A DNA stretch of 64,000 nt from Hymenobacter citatus (GTDB taxonomy: Bacteria > Bacteroidota > Bacteroidia > Cytophagales > Hymenobacteraceae): positions 1-64,000 of the forward strand of contig NZ_JACSCY010000014.1 of NCBI RefSeq assembly GCF_014333615.1. Reading direction: 5' to 3'. Numbering within the stretch: position 1 is the first letter of the stretch; each line of letters starts with the position of its first letter. The translations under genes were made by a program, and so were the position numbers. The notes under the pieces are model-generated. The model was not told the origin of the DNA. It saw only the letters and a list, made by a program, of their open reading frames with translations, and did not search any database. Positions 1 through 8,911 of the stretch are shown here, piece after piece.

Positions 1-497
1 TTGCCGAATACGCCGCGGCTTTTAATCAGGGGAATATCCCGCAGGAAGTTGGTGTAAAAGAAGCCCGAGCGCAGCGCGGTAACGTCGACTCCGGACAACT
101 GGTGCAGGCTTTGCTCCACCCAGTGCACTCCCTGAATGGGACCGGTGCCCCCGGCCGCGTCGGCCCCCACGCTGCTCAGCAGCACCACCCGCGGCACCCC
201 CGCCGCCTTCACGGCCTGAGCACACGCCTGGCCGGCCGCGGCAATGTTCTGAATCAGGTGAGCAGTACCCATGGACGGCGGCATCATGACAAAGACGGCC
301 TCGGCCCCGGTGAAAGCCGCAGTCAAGAACGCCGCGTCGCTGAGCGACCCCACGGCGGCGGTGGCCCCCAGGGCCTCAATGGCGGCTTGGCGGTCGGCTT
401 GGCTGGTAACCACGGTGAGGTCGTGGCCGGCGGCTAGCAGCTGCTCAACAACTGGTTTGGCGATGTTGCCGAGGGAGCCGGTGGTGGTGATTTTCAT
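1..497 (-). CDS. NmrA-like NAD(P)-binding protein (3' end cut by window edge)
   Basis: The reading frame is open from the ATG at 497 to the left edge, so about 165 N-terminal residues are present and the C-terminus is missing. The protein begins with a beta strand and a glycine-rich turn (MKITTTGSLGNIAKPVVEQL), the dinucleotide-binding start of the atypical short-chain dehydrogenase NmrA/azoreductase-like family. VVLLSSVGAD and SGFFYTNFL are typical of that family. Such proteins bind NAD(P)H and act as reductases or redox sensors; the substrate cannot be read from sequence. It is divergent from the AraC-type regulator at 1000-1914, a common arrangement in which the regulator controls the oxidoreductase (inference). 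Confidence 0.8.
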   Translation of the reverse strand, partial: MKITTTGSLGNIAKPVVEQLLAAGHDLTVVTSQADRQAAIEALGATAAVGSLSDAAFLTAAFTGAEAVFVMMPPSMGTAHLIQNIAAAGQACAQAVKAAGVPRVVLLSSVGADAAGGTGPIQGVHWVEQSLHQLSGVDVTALRSGFFYTNFLRDIPLIKSRGVFG

Positions 498-999
498 AGT
501 AGTAGAGAAGGGAAGTGGTTGGTGGTAGAGGTAGTAGAACAGGCGCTGTTTGCAGTGGCGCAGGTGCTTAAAGCAGGGCCGGTAAACGCCTGGTCACCCA
601 GCCGCGGGCAGCCCCAACGGTGCGTTCGGCGCGTTTAACCAGATGCAGAGCAAAGGTGGTAGAGAATCCGCGCGGGAAATAGTCGCATAGGATAACAAAT
701 CAGCCTGATCCGACAGAATACCGCGCGGCAGCAAGCAGCTCGAATAGCGCCCTAATGGCCACCAACGGAGCTTCAGCAGGTTAGCCGGGTTGTACCCGAG
801 TGGGTAGTCGAGAGAAACCTTGTGATAATCGGCTTCGCAGGAGATATTCACCTCGCCATAAGTGCCCCTAAAAGAGGACGCCTACTCCAGATCGGAGGCT
901 GAAACCACGCGTAGTGCCTATCTTTTCTGGACTCACCGGCTGCCTGTATTCGAAGGCCCGGCCGTTGGCGCCCCTTCCCATTCCTGCCATCTTGCTGTC
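498..999. other. Intergenic region between divergent genes
   Basis: This 0.5-kb stretch separates the minus-strand NmrA-like gene from the plus-strand AraC gene and must hold both promoters. The AraC frame is open upstream to a GTG at 862, but that extension has no recognisable domain. A minus-strand frame over 594-851 is also open, with no family resemblance. No convincing promoter motif was identified. Confidence 0.5.
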
Positions 1000-1914
1000 A
1001 TGCCCGCACCCAGTATCCACACCTATGCCCCGCGCGACTACCTGCGCCAGTTTGCCGCCGGCGCGGCGGCTGTGCCGCAGCTGCTCACGGCCGCTGCCGA
1101 ACAGTTCTTTATTGTGCCCGTGGAGCGCCTGTACCCGCTGTTCACGCAGGCGCTGCCCCCTACGCGCGCCACGGCGCACACCTGCCTGCTGCTGACCTCG
1201 GGCACGGCCACCATGCACATCGGCCCGGAGCGTTGCACCATCGGCCCCGGCGAGCTGCTGCTGGTGCGCGCCGGGCAGGTGTATGCCTTCGAGCCCGGTG
1301 ACCAGAACACAGGCCTGCTGTGTCACTTCCACGACGATTTGCTCATTGGCCCGGCCGGGCGGGCTGACGCGCTGGCGGCCTTCAGCTTGCTGCATTTCTG
1401 GGGCGGGCCCGTTGTGCGGCTGGACGCGGGAACGGCGGGCTTCGTCGAGAACCTGCTACGGCGGCTGCTGGTCGAGTACGAGGCCCACGCCCTGGAGCAT
1501 CCCCGGCTGGTACGCGCCTACTTGCTGGCACTGCTGGAAGAACTTCACCAAGCCGCGGTAACGGACCTACCGGTGGCGCAGGATACAGCCGGAACGCTGG
1601 CCAACCGCTTCAAGCAGCTGGTAGCCACCTCGCTGTCCTCGCTGCACCTGGTCAGCGACTACGCCGAGCGCCTGCACGTCACGCCCAATTACCTGACCAA
1701 GGCCGTGCGCACCGCTACCGGCAAGCCCCCGGCCCGCTGGATTGAGGAATCCATTGTACTGGAGGCCAAAGTGTTGCTGGGCCACAGCACTTGGCCAATC
1801 AGTGACATTGCGCAGCGGGTTGGGTTGAGTGACCCATCCTACTTCAGTCGATTGTTCAAGAAGCACGCCGGCCTCTCACCGTTGGCCTATCGCAAAAAGG
1901 TGGAAAAGTCCTGA
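1000..1914 (+). CDS. AraC-family transcriptional regulator
   Basis: The protein has 304 residues. The N-terminal half (about 1-165) is a cupin-like sensor domain with a glycine-rich stretch (IGPGELLLVRAGQVYAFEPG). The C-terminal ~100 residues carry two helix-turn-helix motifs of the AraC/XylS type (HVTPNYLTKAVRTATGKPPA and ISDIAQRVGLSDPSYFSRLF). The ATG at 1000 is preferred over a GTG at 862 because the family fold starts here (MPAPSIHTYAPRDYL). This AraC subclass often lies beside oxidoreductase genes in Bacteroidota; the likely target is the divergent NmrA-like gene, but the effector is unknown. Three small membrane-protein genes follow in the same direction after a 77-bp gap. Confidence 0.9.
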   Translation: MPAPSIHTYAPRDYLRQFAAGAAAVPQLLTAAAEQFFIVPVERLYPLFTQALPPTRATAHTCLLLTSGTATMHIGPERCTIGPGELLLVRAGQVYAFEPGDQNTGLLCHFHDDLLIGPAGRADALAAFSLLHFWGGPVVRLDAGTAGFVENLLRRLLVEYEAHALEHPRLVRAYLLALLEELHQAAVTDLPVAQDTAGTLANRFKQLVATSLSSLHLVSDYAERLHVTPNYLTKAVRTATGKPPARWIEESIVLEAKVLLGHSTWPISDIAQRVGLSDPSYFSRLFKKHAGLSPLAYRKKVEKS

Positions 1915-1991
1915 TTTCGTCCCGGCGCGTACTAGCCGCCTGGGCGCTGCGAGCGAGACCTTTGCCGGGTACCTTTTATCCCCCAAGCGCC

Positions 1992-2432
1992 ATGCTACCG
2001 GCTCATCCTCCCCTTTTCCACGTCCCCGACGCCCTGGCTGCCGTCGTGGTGGCGGGTGTTCTTATTCTGCTTTTTTCCTTCATTAAGGAGCCGGCCCGCC
2101 ACCAGTTCATGGCCATTTTTGTGGCCGGGGCTGGCGGGGCCTACCTCAACGGTGGCCTGGGCATCTGGGAGTTTCCTTTCGCTACACTGATGCTGTACGT
2201 GGCCTACCGCGGGCTGCGCTCCTACGCCTTCATTGGCCTCGGCTGGCTGTTGCACACGGGCTGGGACGTGGTGCACCACGTGTATGGAACGCCCATTGTG
2301 CCGTTTGTGCCTACCTCGTCCGGGCAATGCGCCATTTGCGACGCCCTGTTGGCCGTCTGGTTTTTCTACCAGGCTCCGTCGGCCTACGCGTACCTGAAAC
2401 GCTGGCGCCGTACCGGGCGGCTGGCTTCCTAG
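1992..2432 (+). CDS. DUF6010 family membrane protein
   Basis: The 146-residue protein has about four hydrophobic segments. Its signature stretches (YRGLRSYAFIGLGWLLHTGW, DVVHHVYGTPIVPF and SSGQCAICDALLAVWFF) match what I recall of DUF6010, a family of unknown function. The frame is open to about 1962, but the ATG at 1992 gives the usual short N-terminus. It lies 4 bp before the next membrane-protein gene and likely shares its transcript. Conserved His and Cys residues near the C-terminus could bind a metal (speculative). Confidence 0.75.
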   Translation: MLPAHPPLFHVPDALAAVVVAGVLILLFSFIKEPARHQFMAIFVAGAGGAYLNGGLGIWEFPFATLMLYVAYRGLRSYAFIGLGWLLHTGWDVVHHVYGTPIVPFVPTSSGQCAICDALLAVWFFYQAPSAYAYLKRWRRTGRLAS

Positions 2433-2436
2433 GTCG

Positions 2437-2892
2437 ATGTACCTACTACTGCTTACCCTGCACTCGTGGGGCCGGTGGGCCGTGTTGCTTGGCCTGCTCT
2501 GGGGCCTCGGCCAGGCCTACCGGGGCTGGTGGGGTGGCCGCTCCTTCACCCCGCTCGACGACACGCTCCGACACGGCGTAGCTACCCTGGCGCACGTGCA
2601 ACTCACGCTGGGTTACGGGCTTTACTTCGTAAGCCCCGTCACGGGGGCTTTTCACCTACGCGACGCCGTGCATGCCCCCGGCGCGCTATTCTTCGGCTTG
2701 CAGCACGTGCTGGCCATGACCGTGGCCGTGGTCGTGCTGACCATCGGCGCGGCGCTGGCCAAGCGCCGCACCCCCGACGCGGCCAAGTTCCGCACCATGG
2801 CGTTGTGGTTCTCGGCCACATTGCTGCTTGTCTTTCTGGCCATTCCCTGGCCCTTCCTGCCGTGGGCACCGCGGCCCTACTTCCGCCTGTAA
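2437..2892 (+). CDS. Small integral membrane protein of unknown function
   Basis: The 151-residue protein has four predicted membrane helices, beginning MYLLLLTLHSWGRWAVLLGL. Histidines occur within or beside helices (LHSWGRW, HVQLTLGYGLYF, LQHVLAM), as in small haem- or quinone-associated membrane proteins. No cofactor motif is decisive and I do not recognise a named family. It follows the DUF6010 gene by 4 bp and precedes the DUF3817 gene by 5 bp, so the three probably form one operon. The ATG at 2437 starts directly at the first membrane helix. Confidence 0.7.
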   Translation: MYLLLLTLHSWGRWAVLLGLLWGLGQAYRGWWGGRSFTPLDDTLRHGVATLAHVQLTLGYGLYFVSPVTGAFHLRDAVHAPGALFFGLQHVLAMTVAVVVLTIGAALAKRRTPDAAKFRTMALWFSATLLLVFLAIPWPFLPWAPRPYFRL

Positions 2893-2897
2893 TTCCC

Positions 2898-3212
2898 ATG
2901 AAACTGCTCCCCTCTGCTATCGGCCGCCTGCGCCTATTGGGGCTCCTTGAAGGCGTGTCCCTGCTGCTGCTCGTCGGCGTGGCCGTACCGCTAAAGCACC
3001 TCTACGGTGATGCGTCGCTGGTGCGCGCCCTCGGGCCCTTGCACGGCCTGCTATTCCTCCTCTACCTGCTGGGCACGCTGCGCGTCGGCGTCGAGCAGCA
3101 CTGGCGCTTTGCCCACACCACCTGGAAAGTGCTGGTAGCCTCGTGCGTCCCCTTCGGCACGCTGTACGTGGAGCGCAAGATCCTGGCGCCCCTGCAGCGG
3201 CAAGCGCGCTAA
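2898..3212 (+). CDS. DUF3817 domain membrane protein
   Basis: The 104-residue protein has three membrane helices and the DUF3817 hallmarks: an N-terminal helix with GLLEGVSLLLLVGVAVPLK, then GPLHGLLFLLYLL with its conserved His, and a C-terminal PFGTLYVERKIL. Members are short bacterial inner-membrane proteins of unknown function, sometimes encoded near transporters. It is the third gene of a tightly spaced set of small membrane proteins. The ATG at 2898 matches the usual family length. Confidence 0.85.
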   Translation: MKLLPSAIGRLRLLGLLEGVSLLLLVGVAVPLKHLYGDASLVRALGPLHGLLFLLYLLGTLRVGVEQHWRFAHTTWKVLVASCVPFGTLYVERKILAPLQRQAR

Positions 3213-3483
3213 CGGATGGACGTGCTCGTGTTTGAAATGGCAGCCGCACCCCGAGGTCAAGGGCTACCCGTTTCAAAAACGACGCCCTCAATGCTGACGA
3301 CGACGGCCGGCTATCCCTTTGGACCGACGTTCCACGGCCCGGAGTAGTTGCGCCTCTGTACACATAACTGCTACTGGTAACACCTCTTATTCTGTTGAAG
3401 ACCTGAATAGCGGCTATTACCTGTTGCCTAACTGGGGAAATAACGGCGCCGGCACTACCTTGCCCCGTCGTAGTCACATCGCT

Positions 3484-3491
3484 GAATTTTG
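3484..3491 (+). promoter_or_regulatory. Putative -7 box (GAATTTTG)
   Basis: GAATTTTG fits the Bacteroidota -7 consensus TAnnTTTG with one change and lies 15 bp before the ATG at 3507. The same octamer occurs at 10537-10544 before the VOC gene and at 15026-15033 before susC. A -33 TTG at proper spacing is not clear here. Confidence 0.4.
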
Positions 3492-3506
3492 CAAGTCTTC
3501 TGTCGT

Positions 3507-4432
3507 ATGCCCGTTACTTCCCTCGACGAGTTTTATCAGCAGCTGGCCACGGCCACCGGTACGGACCTGCACACGCTGCTGCCCACCGGTATTCAGCAGG
3601 ACATCGGGCATTTCAACATCTTCAACGTGGCCGACCTGTTTCGGGAACACCGCGACAAGCCGCTCATGCCCTATGACCGCCGGGCGTACTACAAAATCAG
3701 CCTCAGGGGCGTAGCCGGGCCGAGTATGCCGATAAGGTTATTGAGATAGAGCGCCACGCGCTGCTGTTTGCCACGCCCCAGGTACCCTACCACTGGCTGC
3801 CCGCCGACCAGGAGCAGGACGGCTACTTCTGCGTGTTTACCAGCGAGTTCTTGCTGCCGGCCAAGAGCGGCGTGCGGCTCGATGAGCTGCCCCTCTTCCG
3901 GGCTGGCGGCTGCCCCGTGTTCCCCCTCACCGACGAGGAGTACGCCGAGGGGCTTGTCATTTTCCAGAAGATGGCCCGCGAAATTACCTCGGCCTACGCC
4001 TACAAGTACGATTTGCTGCGCACCTACGTGCTGGAGCTGTTGCACCAGGGCCAGAAGCTGCAGCCCGCCACGGCGCTCTACCCGGCCCACTCGGCCGCGG
4101 CACGGGTCACCACCTTGTTTGTGGAGCTGCTGGAGCGGCAGTTTCCCATTGAGACGCCGCAGCAGCGCCTGCGTCTGCGCTCGGCCACGGACTACGCCGA
4201 CCAACTGGCCGTGCACGTGAACCACCTCAACAAGATGCTCAAAGAAACAACCGGCCGCACGACTACCGACCTCATCTCGGCGCGGATGGTGCAGGAAGCC
4301 AAGCTGCTGCTCCGGCAAACGCAATGGAGCGTGGCGGAAATTGCCGACAGCCTGGGCTTCGGGGAAGTGGCCCACTTCTCGAATTTCTTCAAGCGCCAGA
4401 CCGCCTGCTCGCCCGCCGCGTTCCGGGGGTAG
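3507..4432 (+). pseudogene. AraC-family regulator, frameshifted
   Basis: Two frames together encode one AraC-type protein of about 308 residues. The first, from the ATG at 3507, gives MPVTSLDEFYQQLA and runs to YYKISLRG. The second picks up from SRAEYADKVIEIERHALLFA and continues to the end at 4432. The frame changes at about 3705-3712, so the cupin-like sensor domain is split while the C-terminal double helix-turn-helix (VNHLNKMLKETTGRTTTDLI and WSVAEIADSLGFGEVAHFSN) is intact. Either the gene is inactive or there is a sequencing error of one or two bases. It precedes an SDR gene by 96 bp, the usual regulator-target arrangement. Confidence 0.8.
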
Positions 4433-4528
4433 GGTTGATTGAATTTTGCAACAAGTCGATTGCGATGCGCAACCAGCTGCCCGTGGGCGGGCCGCACCTT
4501 TGCGGCGTACTTAACTGCCACGCTCCCC

Positions 4529-5302
4529 ATGAACTTACGTCATCAAACCATCTTACTTACTGGCGGCACGAGTGGCCTCGGCTACGAATTTGCCGCCCAG
4601 CTACTGGCTCTGGGCAACACCGTCCTACTCACCGGCCGCGACCCGGCCAAGCTGGCCCAGGTGCGGCAGCAGCTGCCCGGTGTACACACGTTGCAGAGCG
4701 ACGTGAGCGACCCGGCTGCTATTGCCCAGCTCTATGAGCAGGTAACGGCTCAGTTTCCGCAACTCAGCATCCTCATTAACAACGCGGGGCAGATGCGCAA
4801 GCTCGACCTGCTGGCGTCGGCGCAGCAGGTGCCCGAGCTGACGCGGGAGCTGGACGTGAACCTGGCCGGGCCTATGCGCATGGTGCAGCAGTTTCTGCCT
4901 CACCTGCTGCGCCAGCCCGCCGCCGCTATCCTCAACGTGACCTCCGGGCTGGCGCTGACGCCCTACCCCCTGGCCCCGGTGTACGGCGCCAGCAAGGCCG
5001 GCCTGCGGGCCTACACCAAGGCCCTGCGGGTGCAGCTGCAGGGCACGCCGGTGCAGGTGTTCGAGCTGGTAGCGCCCGCCGCCAAGACGCCCCTGAGCAC
5101 GCCGTTTGCCGGCGACGTAGCGGAGAAGGACCTGATGGCCCCGCGCCCGCTCATTGCGCAGACGCTCCGGGCCATGCAGACCAACCAGTGGGAGGTCTAC
5201 CCCGGCCTGGCCAAGATGCTGCGCCTACTCAGCCGGGTAGCCCCCGACCTGTTGCTGCGGCAGCTCAGCAAAGGCGTGCGCGAGTCGCTGGCCCGGCGCT
5301 AG
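4529..5302 (+). CDS. Short-chain dehydrogenase/reductase (DltE-like)
   Basis: The 257-residue classical SDR has a Rossmann nucleotide-binding motif TGGTSGLG at residues 11-18, NNAG at 84-87, the catalytic Ser139 and the YxxxK pair Tyr152/Lys156 (YGASK). These predict an NAD(P)-dependent oxidoreductase; the substrate is unknown. The frame extends upstream to 4439, but the ATG at 4529 starts right before the first beta strand (MNLRHQTILLTGG). The C-terminal region (TPLSTPFAGDVAEKD, MTNQWEVYPG-like segment) resembles DltE/YdfG-type SDRs of unspecified function. The upstream gene is a frameshifted AraC regulator, so its normal control may be lost. Confidence 0.9.
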   Translation: MNLRHQTILLTGGTSGLGYEFAAQLLALGNTVLLTGRDPAKLAQVRQQLPGVHTLQSDVSDPAAIAQLYEQVTAQFPQLSILINNAGQMRKLDLLASAQQVPELTRELDVNLAGPMRMVQQFLPHLLRQPAAAILNVTSGLALTPYPLAPVYGASKAGLRAYTKALRVQLQGTPVQVFELVAPAAKTPLSTPFAGDVAEKDLMAPRPLIAQTLRAMQTNQWEVYPGLAKMLRLLSRVAPDLLLRQLSKGVRESLARR

Positions 5303-5978
5303 CCGCTGGCCCCGGCATTCACTCCGTTTGCTGCGTAGGCCCACACGTGGGGAGAAACGTACCGGCCTGCCGGCTGGGGCCGCAGGGCTTGCGGCGGCTG
5401 GGCGCCCTGCAAAGCCCGCGCTGCCGGAAAAGGGCGCTAGCAACTTGCTCGGACCTTGCCCGATGCTTGCGTCGGGTAGAAGGTGCAAAGGCGCAACCAT
5501 CCCAGCTATAGCAGTGATAGTGGCGAGTTAGTGTACGGCTCGCCCGGGAAGGTGAGCTAAAGCATCAGCAGGGCCAACTCGTCCGTCTTACCAGGTAGGC
5601 ACGGCACCTAGTCTACACTGATCAGTGCACGCACCAGCGCACGTTTACTGCTACTACACTTCAGGAAGAGAAAGCCTAATAAAACTCCTTGGCATCCAAG
5701 AGCCTTTCCTTATCAGTTATCGGTATAAGCCCGAACAAGCTGGCCGCCGCTTCCTGGCAAAAACGGGACTCTCCGCCGACTACCAAACCCTATTCACCCA
5801 TGGCAATTAGGAACGGCTTACGCAGGCGGCCACGCGGTAAAAAGTAATGAGCAGGCTTGCCCCCTACCCCGTATTTTTCCTGGATTCTTCTTAAGCGCTA
5901 CGCTGCTTGTGGAAGAGTCAAAAGAGATGCCGGGGTAGGGCGTCCACTTGTGCATGTGCCTAACCGGTTAAAAACGCC
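5303..5978. other. Gene-poor stretch between convergent SDR genes
   Basis: This 0.68-kb region separates two convergent SDR genes. A 61-codon frame at 5625-5810 has no family resemblance and is not called. A 10-bp inverted repeat, CCCTACCCCG at 5862-5871 and its complement at 5931-5940, is separated by 59 bp. It could form part of a bidirectional transcription end, but no T-run follows. Confidence 0.45.
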
Positions 5979-6725
5979 TTATACTGACCAGCCCCCATCC
6001 AGGTTTAGGGTCGCGCCGGTGATGTAGCCGGCCGCCTCACTAGCCAGGAAAGTGACTAGCTGGCCTACCTCGTCGGCCGTGCCAAAGCGCCCCAGCGGAA
6101 TGTCGGCCAGCAGCGCCGCCATCGTGGCGGGGTCGGTAGGGGTCAGGTCGGTGGCAATCAGGCCGGGCTGCACCACGTTGACGGTGATGCCGCGCGGCGC
6201 CAAATCCTTGGCCCAGGCCCGGGTGTAGGCAGCCAGGGCGCCCTTGCTGGCGGCGTACTCGCCCAGCCCGATGAACGGCACTCGCACGTTGGAGCCTGAG
6301 CCGATGGTGATAATGCGCCCGCCTGTGGGTAGGTGGGGTACAACCGCCCGCACCGTCTGGGCCGTGCCCCAGGTGTTCACCTGCCACAGCCGCTGAATGG
6401 CCTCCTCGTCGGGTGCGGCCTCGTCCACGGGGCTTTGCAGATGAATGCCGGCGTTGTTGACTAGAATAGCAAGCTGACCGAACTGGTCGAGTACCTGGCG
6501 CACGGCCGCGCGCACCTGCTCAGGCTGGGCCGTGTCGGCGCGCACGGCTAGCGCCGCGCCGCCCGCCTGGGTTATCTCCTCGACGAGGGCCTGGGCTTGG
6601 TCGGTGGCCTGCACGTAGGTGAAGGCTACGCGCACGCCGGCGGCGGTCAGGGCCCGCACAATGCCAGCGCCAATGCCCCGGCTCCCGCCCGTCACGAGGG
6701 CCACTCTATTTGTCAATCCGTTCAT
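5979..6725 (-). CDS. Short-chain dehydrogenase/reductase
   Basis: The 248-residue classical SDR carries TGGSRGIG at residues 12-19, NNAG at 90-93, and Tyr157/Lys161 in EYAASK. The C-terminus ends ASEAAGYITGATLNLDGGWS, the usual FabG-type ending. It should be an NADP(H)-dependent oxidoreductase; many close relatives act on unidentified carbonyls. The ATG at 6725 (MNGLTNRVALVTGG) is the family-typical start; in-frame ATGs at 6737 and 6767 are possible. It is divergent from an HxlR regulator across a 161-bp region with a -7-like box at 6765-6772, which suggests electrophile-responsive control of this gene (inference). Confidence 0.92.
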   Translation of the reverse strand: MNGLTNRVALVTGGSRGIGAGIVRALTAAGVRVAFTYVQATDQAQALVEEITQAGGAALAVRADTAQPEQVRAAVRQVLDQFGQLAILVNNAGIHLQSPVDEAAPDEEAIQRLWQVNTWGTAQTVRAVVPHLPTGGRIITIGSGSNVRVPFIGLGEYAASKGALAAYTRAWAKDLAPRGITVNVVQPGLIATDLTPTDPATMAALLADIPLGRFGTADEVGQLVTFLASEAAGYITGATLNLDGGWSV

Positions 6726-6764
6726 GGCTAGGTTCATGTAGTGTGTGAAAAGCTGTTTGCGGGG

Positions 6765-6772
6765 CAAATTTC
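6765..6772 (-). promoter_or_regulatory. Putative -7 box for the SDR gene
   Basis: Read on the minus strand the sequence is GAAATTTG, one base from TAnnTTTG, followed by C. It lies 39 bp upstream of the SDR start at 6725, in the divergent intergenic region shared with the HxlR gene. Confidence 0.4.
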
Positions 6773-6886
6773 GGCCGGTGCGCCAACCGAAACCAGTACG
6801 GAGAAGTTATTCAGCGGGGGAGAATTTTATCCCCTAGGGTGTGCCGCCCGGCCTTGCTGGTGGCGGGCGGCCAACACAAGATCCGT

Positions 6887-7258
6887 ATGACGTACCAGAA
6901 GAAAATTCCTAACACCCTGGACTGTGGCGCCGTGCTGACCAAAGCCGTGCTGCACGGCAAATGGAAGTCGACGCTGCTCAGCCTGATTGCCGAGGGCCGG
7001 CGCCGGCCCAGCGAGCTGCAACGCATCATTCCGGGGGCTACCCGGCGCGTGCTCAATGTGCAGCTAGCCGAGCTGGAGCAGCACGGGCTGGTGCATAAAA
7101 TCGTGTTCGGGCAGCTCCCGCTGAAAGTAGAATACCATCTGACGAGCCTAGGGCAGTCCATTCTGCCGGTGATTGCAGTGATGGAGCAGTGGGGCAATGC
7201 CCACCGCGCCGAGCTCACGCAGGCGCTGGCGGCAGCCTCTACCAGAGCGGCCACGTAG
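6887..7258 (+). CDS. HxlR-family transcriptional regulator
   Basis: The 123-residue winged-helix protein has the HxlR layout: an N-terminal strand with a cysteine (NTLDCGAVL, Cys13), then HGKWKSTLLSLIAEGRRRPS, LQRIIPGATRRVLNVQLAEL and the wing VEYHLTSLGQSILPV. HxlR/HypR/YodB relatives sense thiol-reactive electrophiles or quinones through an N-terminal Cys; the cysteine here is compatible with that. The ATG at 6887 is chosen because upstream codons, open to 6839, lie outside the fold. It is divergent from the SDR at 5979-6725, its probable target. Confidence 0.92.
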   Translation: MTYQKKIPNTLDCGAVLTKAVLHGKWKSTLLSLIAEGRRRPSELQRIIPGATRRVLNVQLAELEQHGLVHKIVFGQLPLKVEYHLTSLGQSILPVIAVMEQWGNAHRAELTQALAAASTRAAT

Positions 7259-7432
7259 TTTCTAACTCACCCACATACGACGGTGGTTGTCGGTAGCGCC
7301 CCCTATTGGAATGGACCGAAGGCTTCGGGGCTACCTTGCCGCAGCCGTACGTGGCTACGGAGTACATAGGCCTAGCAACGTGTCTGTAGCGTTTCAAGAA
7401 TCATTTCAGTTGCCGTGTCAAACGTCAGCAGA

Positions 7433-7480
7433 CTTGCCGCGTCCGGCGCCCGAAGTTGGTTGGGCGCCGGACGCGGCAAG
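7433..7480. repeat. 19-bp perfect inverted repeat (hairpin)
   Basis: CTTGCCGCGTCCGGCGCCC at 7433-7451 is repeated as its exact complement at 7462-7480 around a 10-nt spacer. A further GTCAG/CTGAC pair flanks the arms with a 4-nt bulge. It is GC-rich and sits just before decayed IS sequence. No T-run follows, so it is not a canonical terminator. Confidence 0.85.
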
Positions 7481-7495
7481 CTGACAAAGCCACTT

Positions 7496-7507
7496 GTGGC
7501 TGTTGCA
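7496..7507 (+). repeat. GTGGCTGTTGCA motif, possible IS end (copy 1)
   Basis: The 12-mer recurs at 9408-9419 and 37690-37701 in the same orientation, each time in non-coding DNA. Here it lies 40 bp before an IS1182-like transposase fragment, so it may be a terminal-repeat remnant of that element. Confidence 0.4.
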
Positions 7508-7547
7508 GAACAGACAGCTTGTTATCGGGAACGCTCGTACAGGGAAG

Positions 7548-7742
7548 ATGCAAGGCAAGAAGCAGTTTACCGATCAAGTGGTCACCCACTTCCGCCTCTC
7601 CGAGCGGGTGCCCGCCATACCCTCTGCCGGCGGCTCGACAAGCTATTCGACTTAGATTTCCACTACCAGGAAACGCAAGGCTTCTGGGTCAGCCTTCGCT
7701 CGATTCGGTCATCTTTTTCAAGCTGGTATTAGTGGGCTACCG
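7548..7742 (+). pseudogene. IS1182-like transposase, N-terminal fragment
   Basis: Translation in shifting frames gives MQGKKQFTDQVVTHFRLSER, then CRRLDKLFDLDFHYQETQG, then GQPSLDSVIFFKLVLVGY. This is the N-terminal part of an IS1182-type DDE transposase. At least two frameshifts interrupt it, and it stops abruptly at about 7742 where IS110-related sequence starts 10 bp later. It is a remnant, possibly cut by the IS110 insertion. Confidence 0.7.
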
Positions 7743-7751
7743 TATCCTGTC

Positions 7752-8740
7752 ATGGATGCTCCATTTCCCCGCTCGGTTGTCGGTATTGACGTGAGCAAAG
7801 CTTTCTTAGCGGTGTGCTATCAAGCGAGCCCGCAGCTTAAGCACCTGAAGGTCCCCAACACCAAAGCGGGTTTTCAGCAACTGGTCAAGGTCTGTGGTAC
7901 GCAATGTCTGTTCGTGATGGAAGCTACGGGCACCTAAAATTTGGCCTTGGCGTACTATCTCCATGAGTAGGGTGGGCAAGTGGCCGTGCTGAACCCCTTG
8001 GTCATTCGCCGCTTCATCCAGATGCACCTGAATAAAGGCAAAAGTGACCAAAAAGATGCGCAGTAGCTCTTGCGCTATGGTCAACAGCAGGCCGTGAAAA
8101 CGTGGCAGCCGGAAGAAACGATGCTGGTCGAGTGTCGGCAGTTAGAACAAGTCACGGAACAACTACTCAAGCAAAAAACGATGGTGAGCAACTTATTAGA
8201 AGCCCTGCAACGCCAACCTTTTGTCAGTAGGGTCGCCTTGTAGCACCTACGGCAGATGGTAAAAACATTGACCCAGCAAGTCGAGGCGATAGAAGCCAAA
8301 CTGCTGACGCTATTGGAACAACACTTTGCTTCGGAGATGACCCTGCTGTGCTCAATTCCCGGTGTTGGCCGCAAGACGGCGGGCATGCTGTTCTTGTTTG
8401 CCGGCGGCTTCACCCGCCTGGACAACTACCGTCAGTTGATTGCCATGGCGGGCCTCTCCCCGCGTGAGCACACGTCGGGCACGAGCATCCACGGCAAGGT
8501 GCGCATCACCACAATGGGTGGGGGCTTGATCCGGGGCAAACTGTTCATGTGCAGCTTCGCGGCCAAGAAATGTATGTGGCCTGCCAAGCCCTCTTTGACC
8601 GCCTCGTGGCTAAGAGAAAGAATAAGAAGCTGGCCCTGATTGCTGTCTGTAACAAGCTGCTCAAACAGGCCTTTGCCATCGTCAAATCCGGCGTGCCGTA
8701 TCAAGCCGATTTTTCGTCAAAATTGGCCTTCAACCCTTGA
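7752..8740 (+). pseudogene. IS110-family transposase, decayed
   Basis: The near full-length transposase (about 330 codons) starts VVGIDVSKAFLAVCYQ, the DEDD/RuvC-like catalytic entry of IS110 transposases. It ends with the transposase_20 region (PGVGRKTAGMLFLFAGGF, TRLDNYRQLIAMAGLSPRE). The frame has in-frame stops at 7935-7937 (TAA), 7968-7970, 8064-8066 and 8241-8243 (TAG), and a frameshift near 8565-8575, after which KNKKLALIAVCNKLLKQAFA continues to the end. No active product is possible. IS110 elements lack standard terminal inverted repeats, so the ends cannot be set from sequence alone. Confidence 0.88.
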
Positions 8741-8911
8741 CTTTTAACACAGTTCATGTAAAGCAACTATTTTGTGAAATGAACTGCCTTGCCCTCTTTA
8801 GCTGAATATACCTTTCGTATCATTTTACCTGCATCATTCTTGCTATTCTTATCCCGTCGAACCTGCTTGCGGTTCGGTTCAAGAATGACTTCCTATTTAC
8901 CTACATAGCCT

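Noticed and set aside
594..851. An 85-codon minus-strand frame upstream of the AraC gene
   Set aside because: No recognisable motif and lies in the shared promoter region.
5625..5810. A 61-codon frame between the two SDR genes
   Set aside because: No homology cue, no good start context; not distinguishable from chance.
7752..8740. Possible stop-codon recoding in the IS110 transposase (three of four stops are TAG)
   Set aside because: A frameshift is also present and neighbouring remnants carry TAA and TGA stops; intact genes in the window use all three stops normally. Simple decay explains it.
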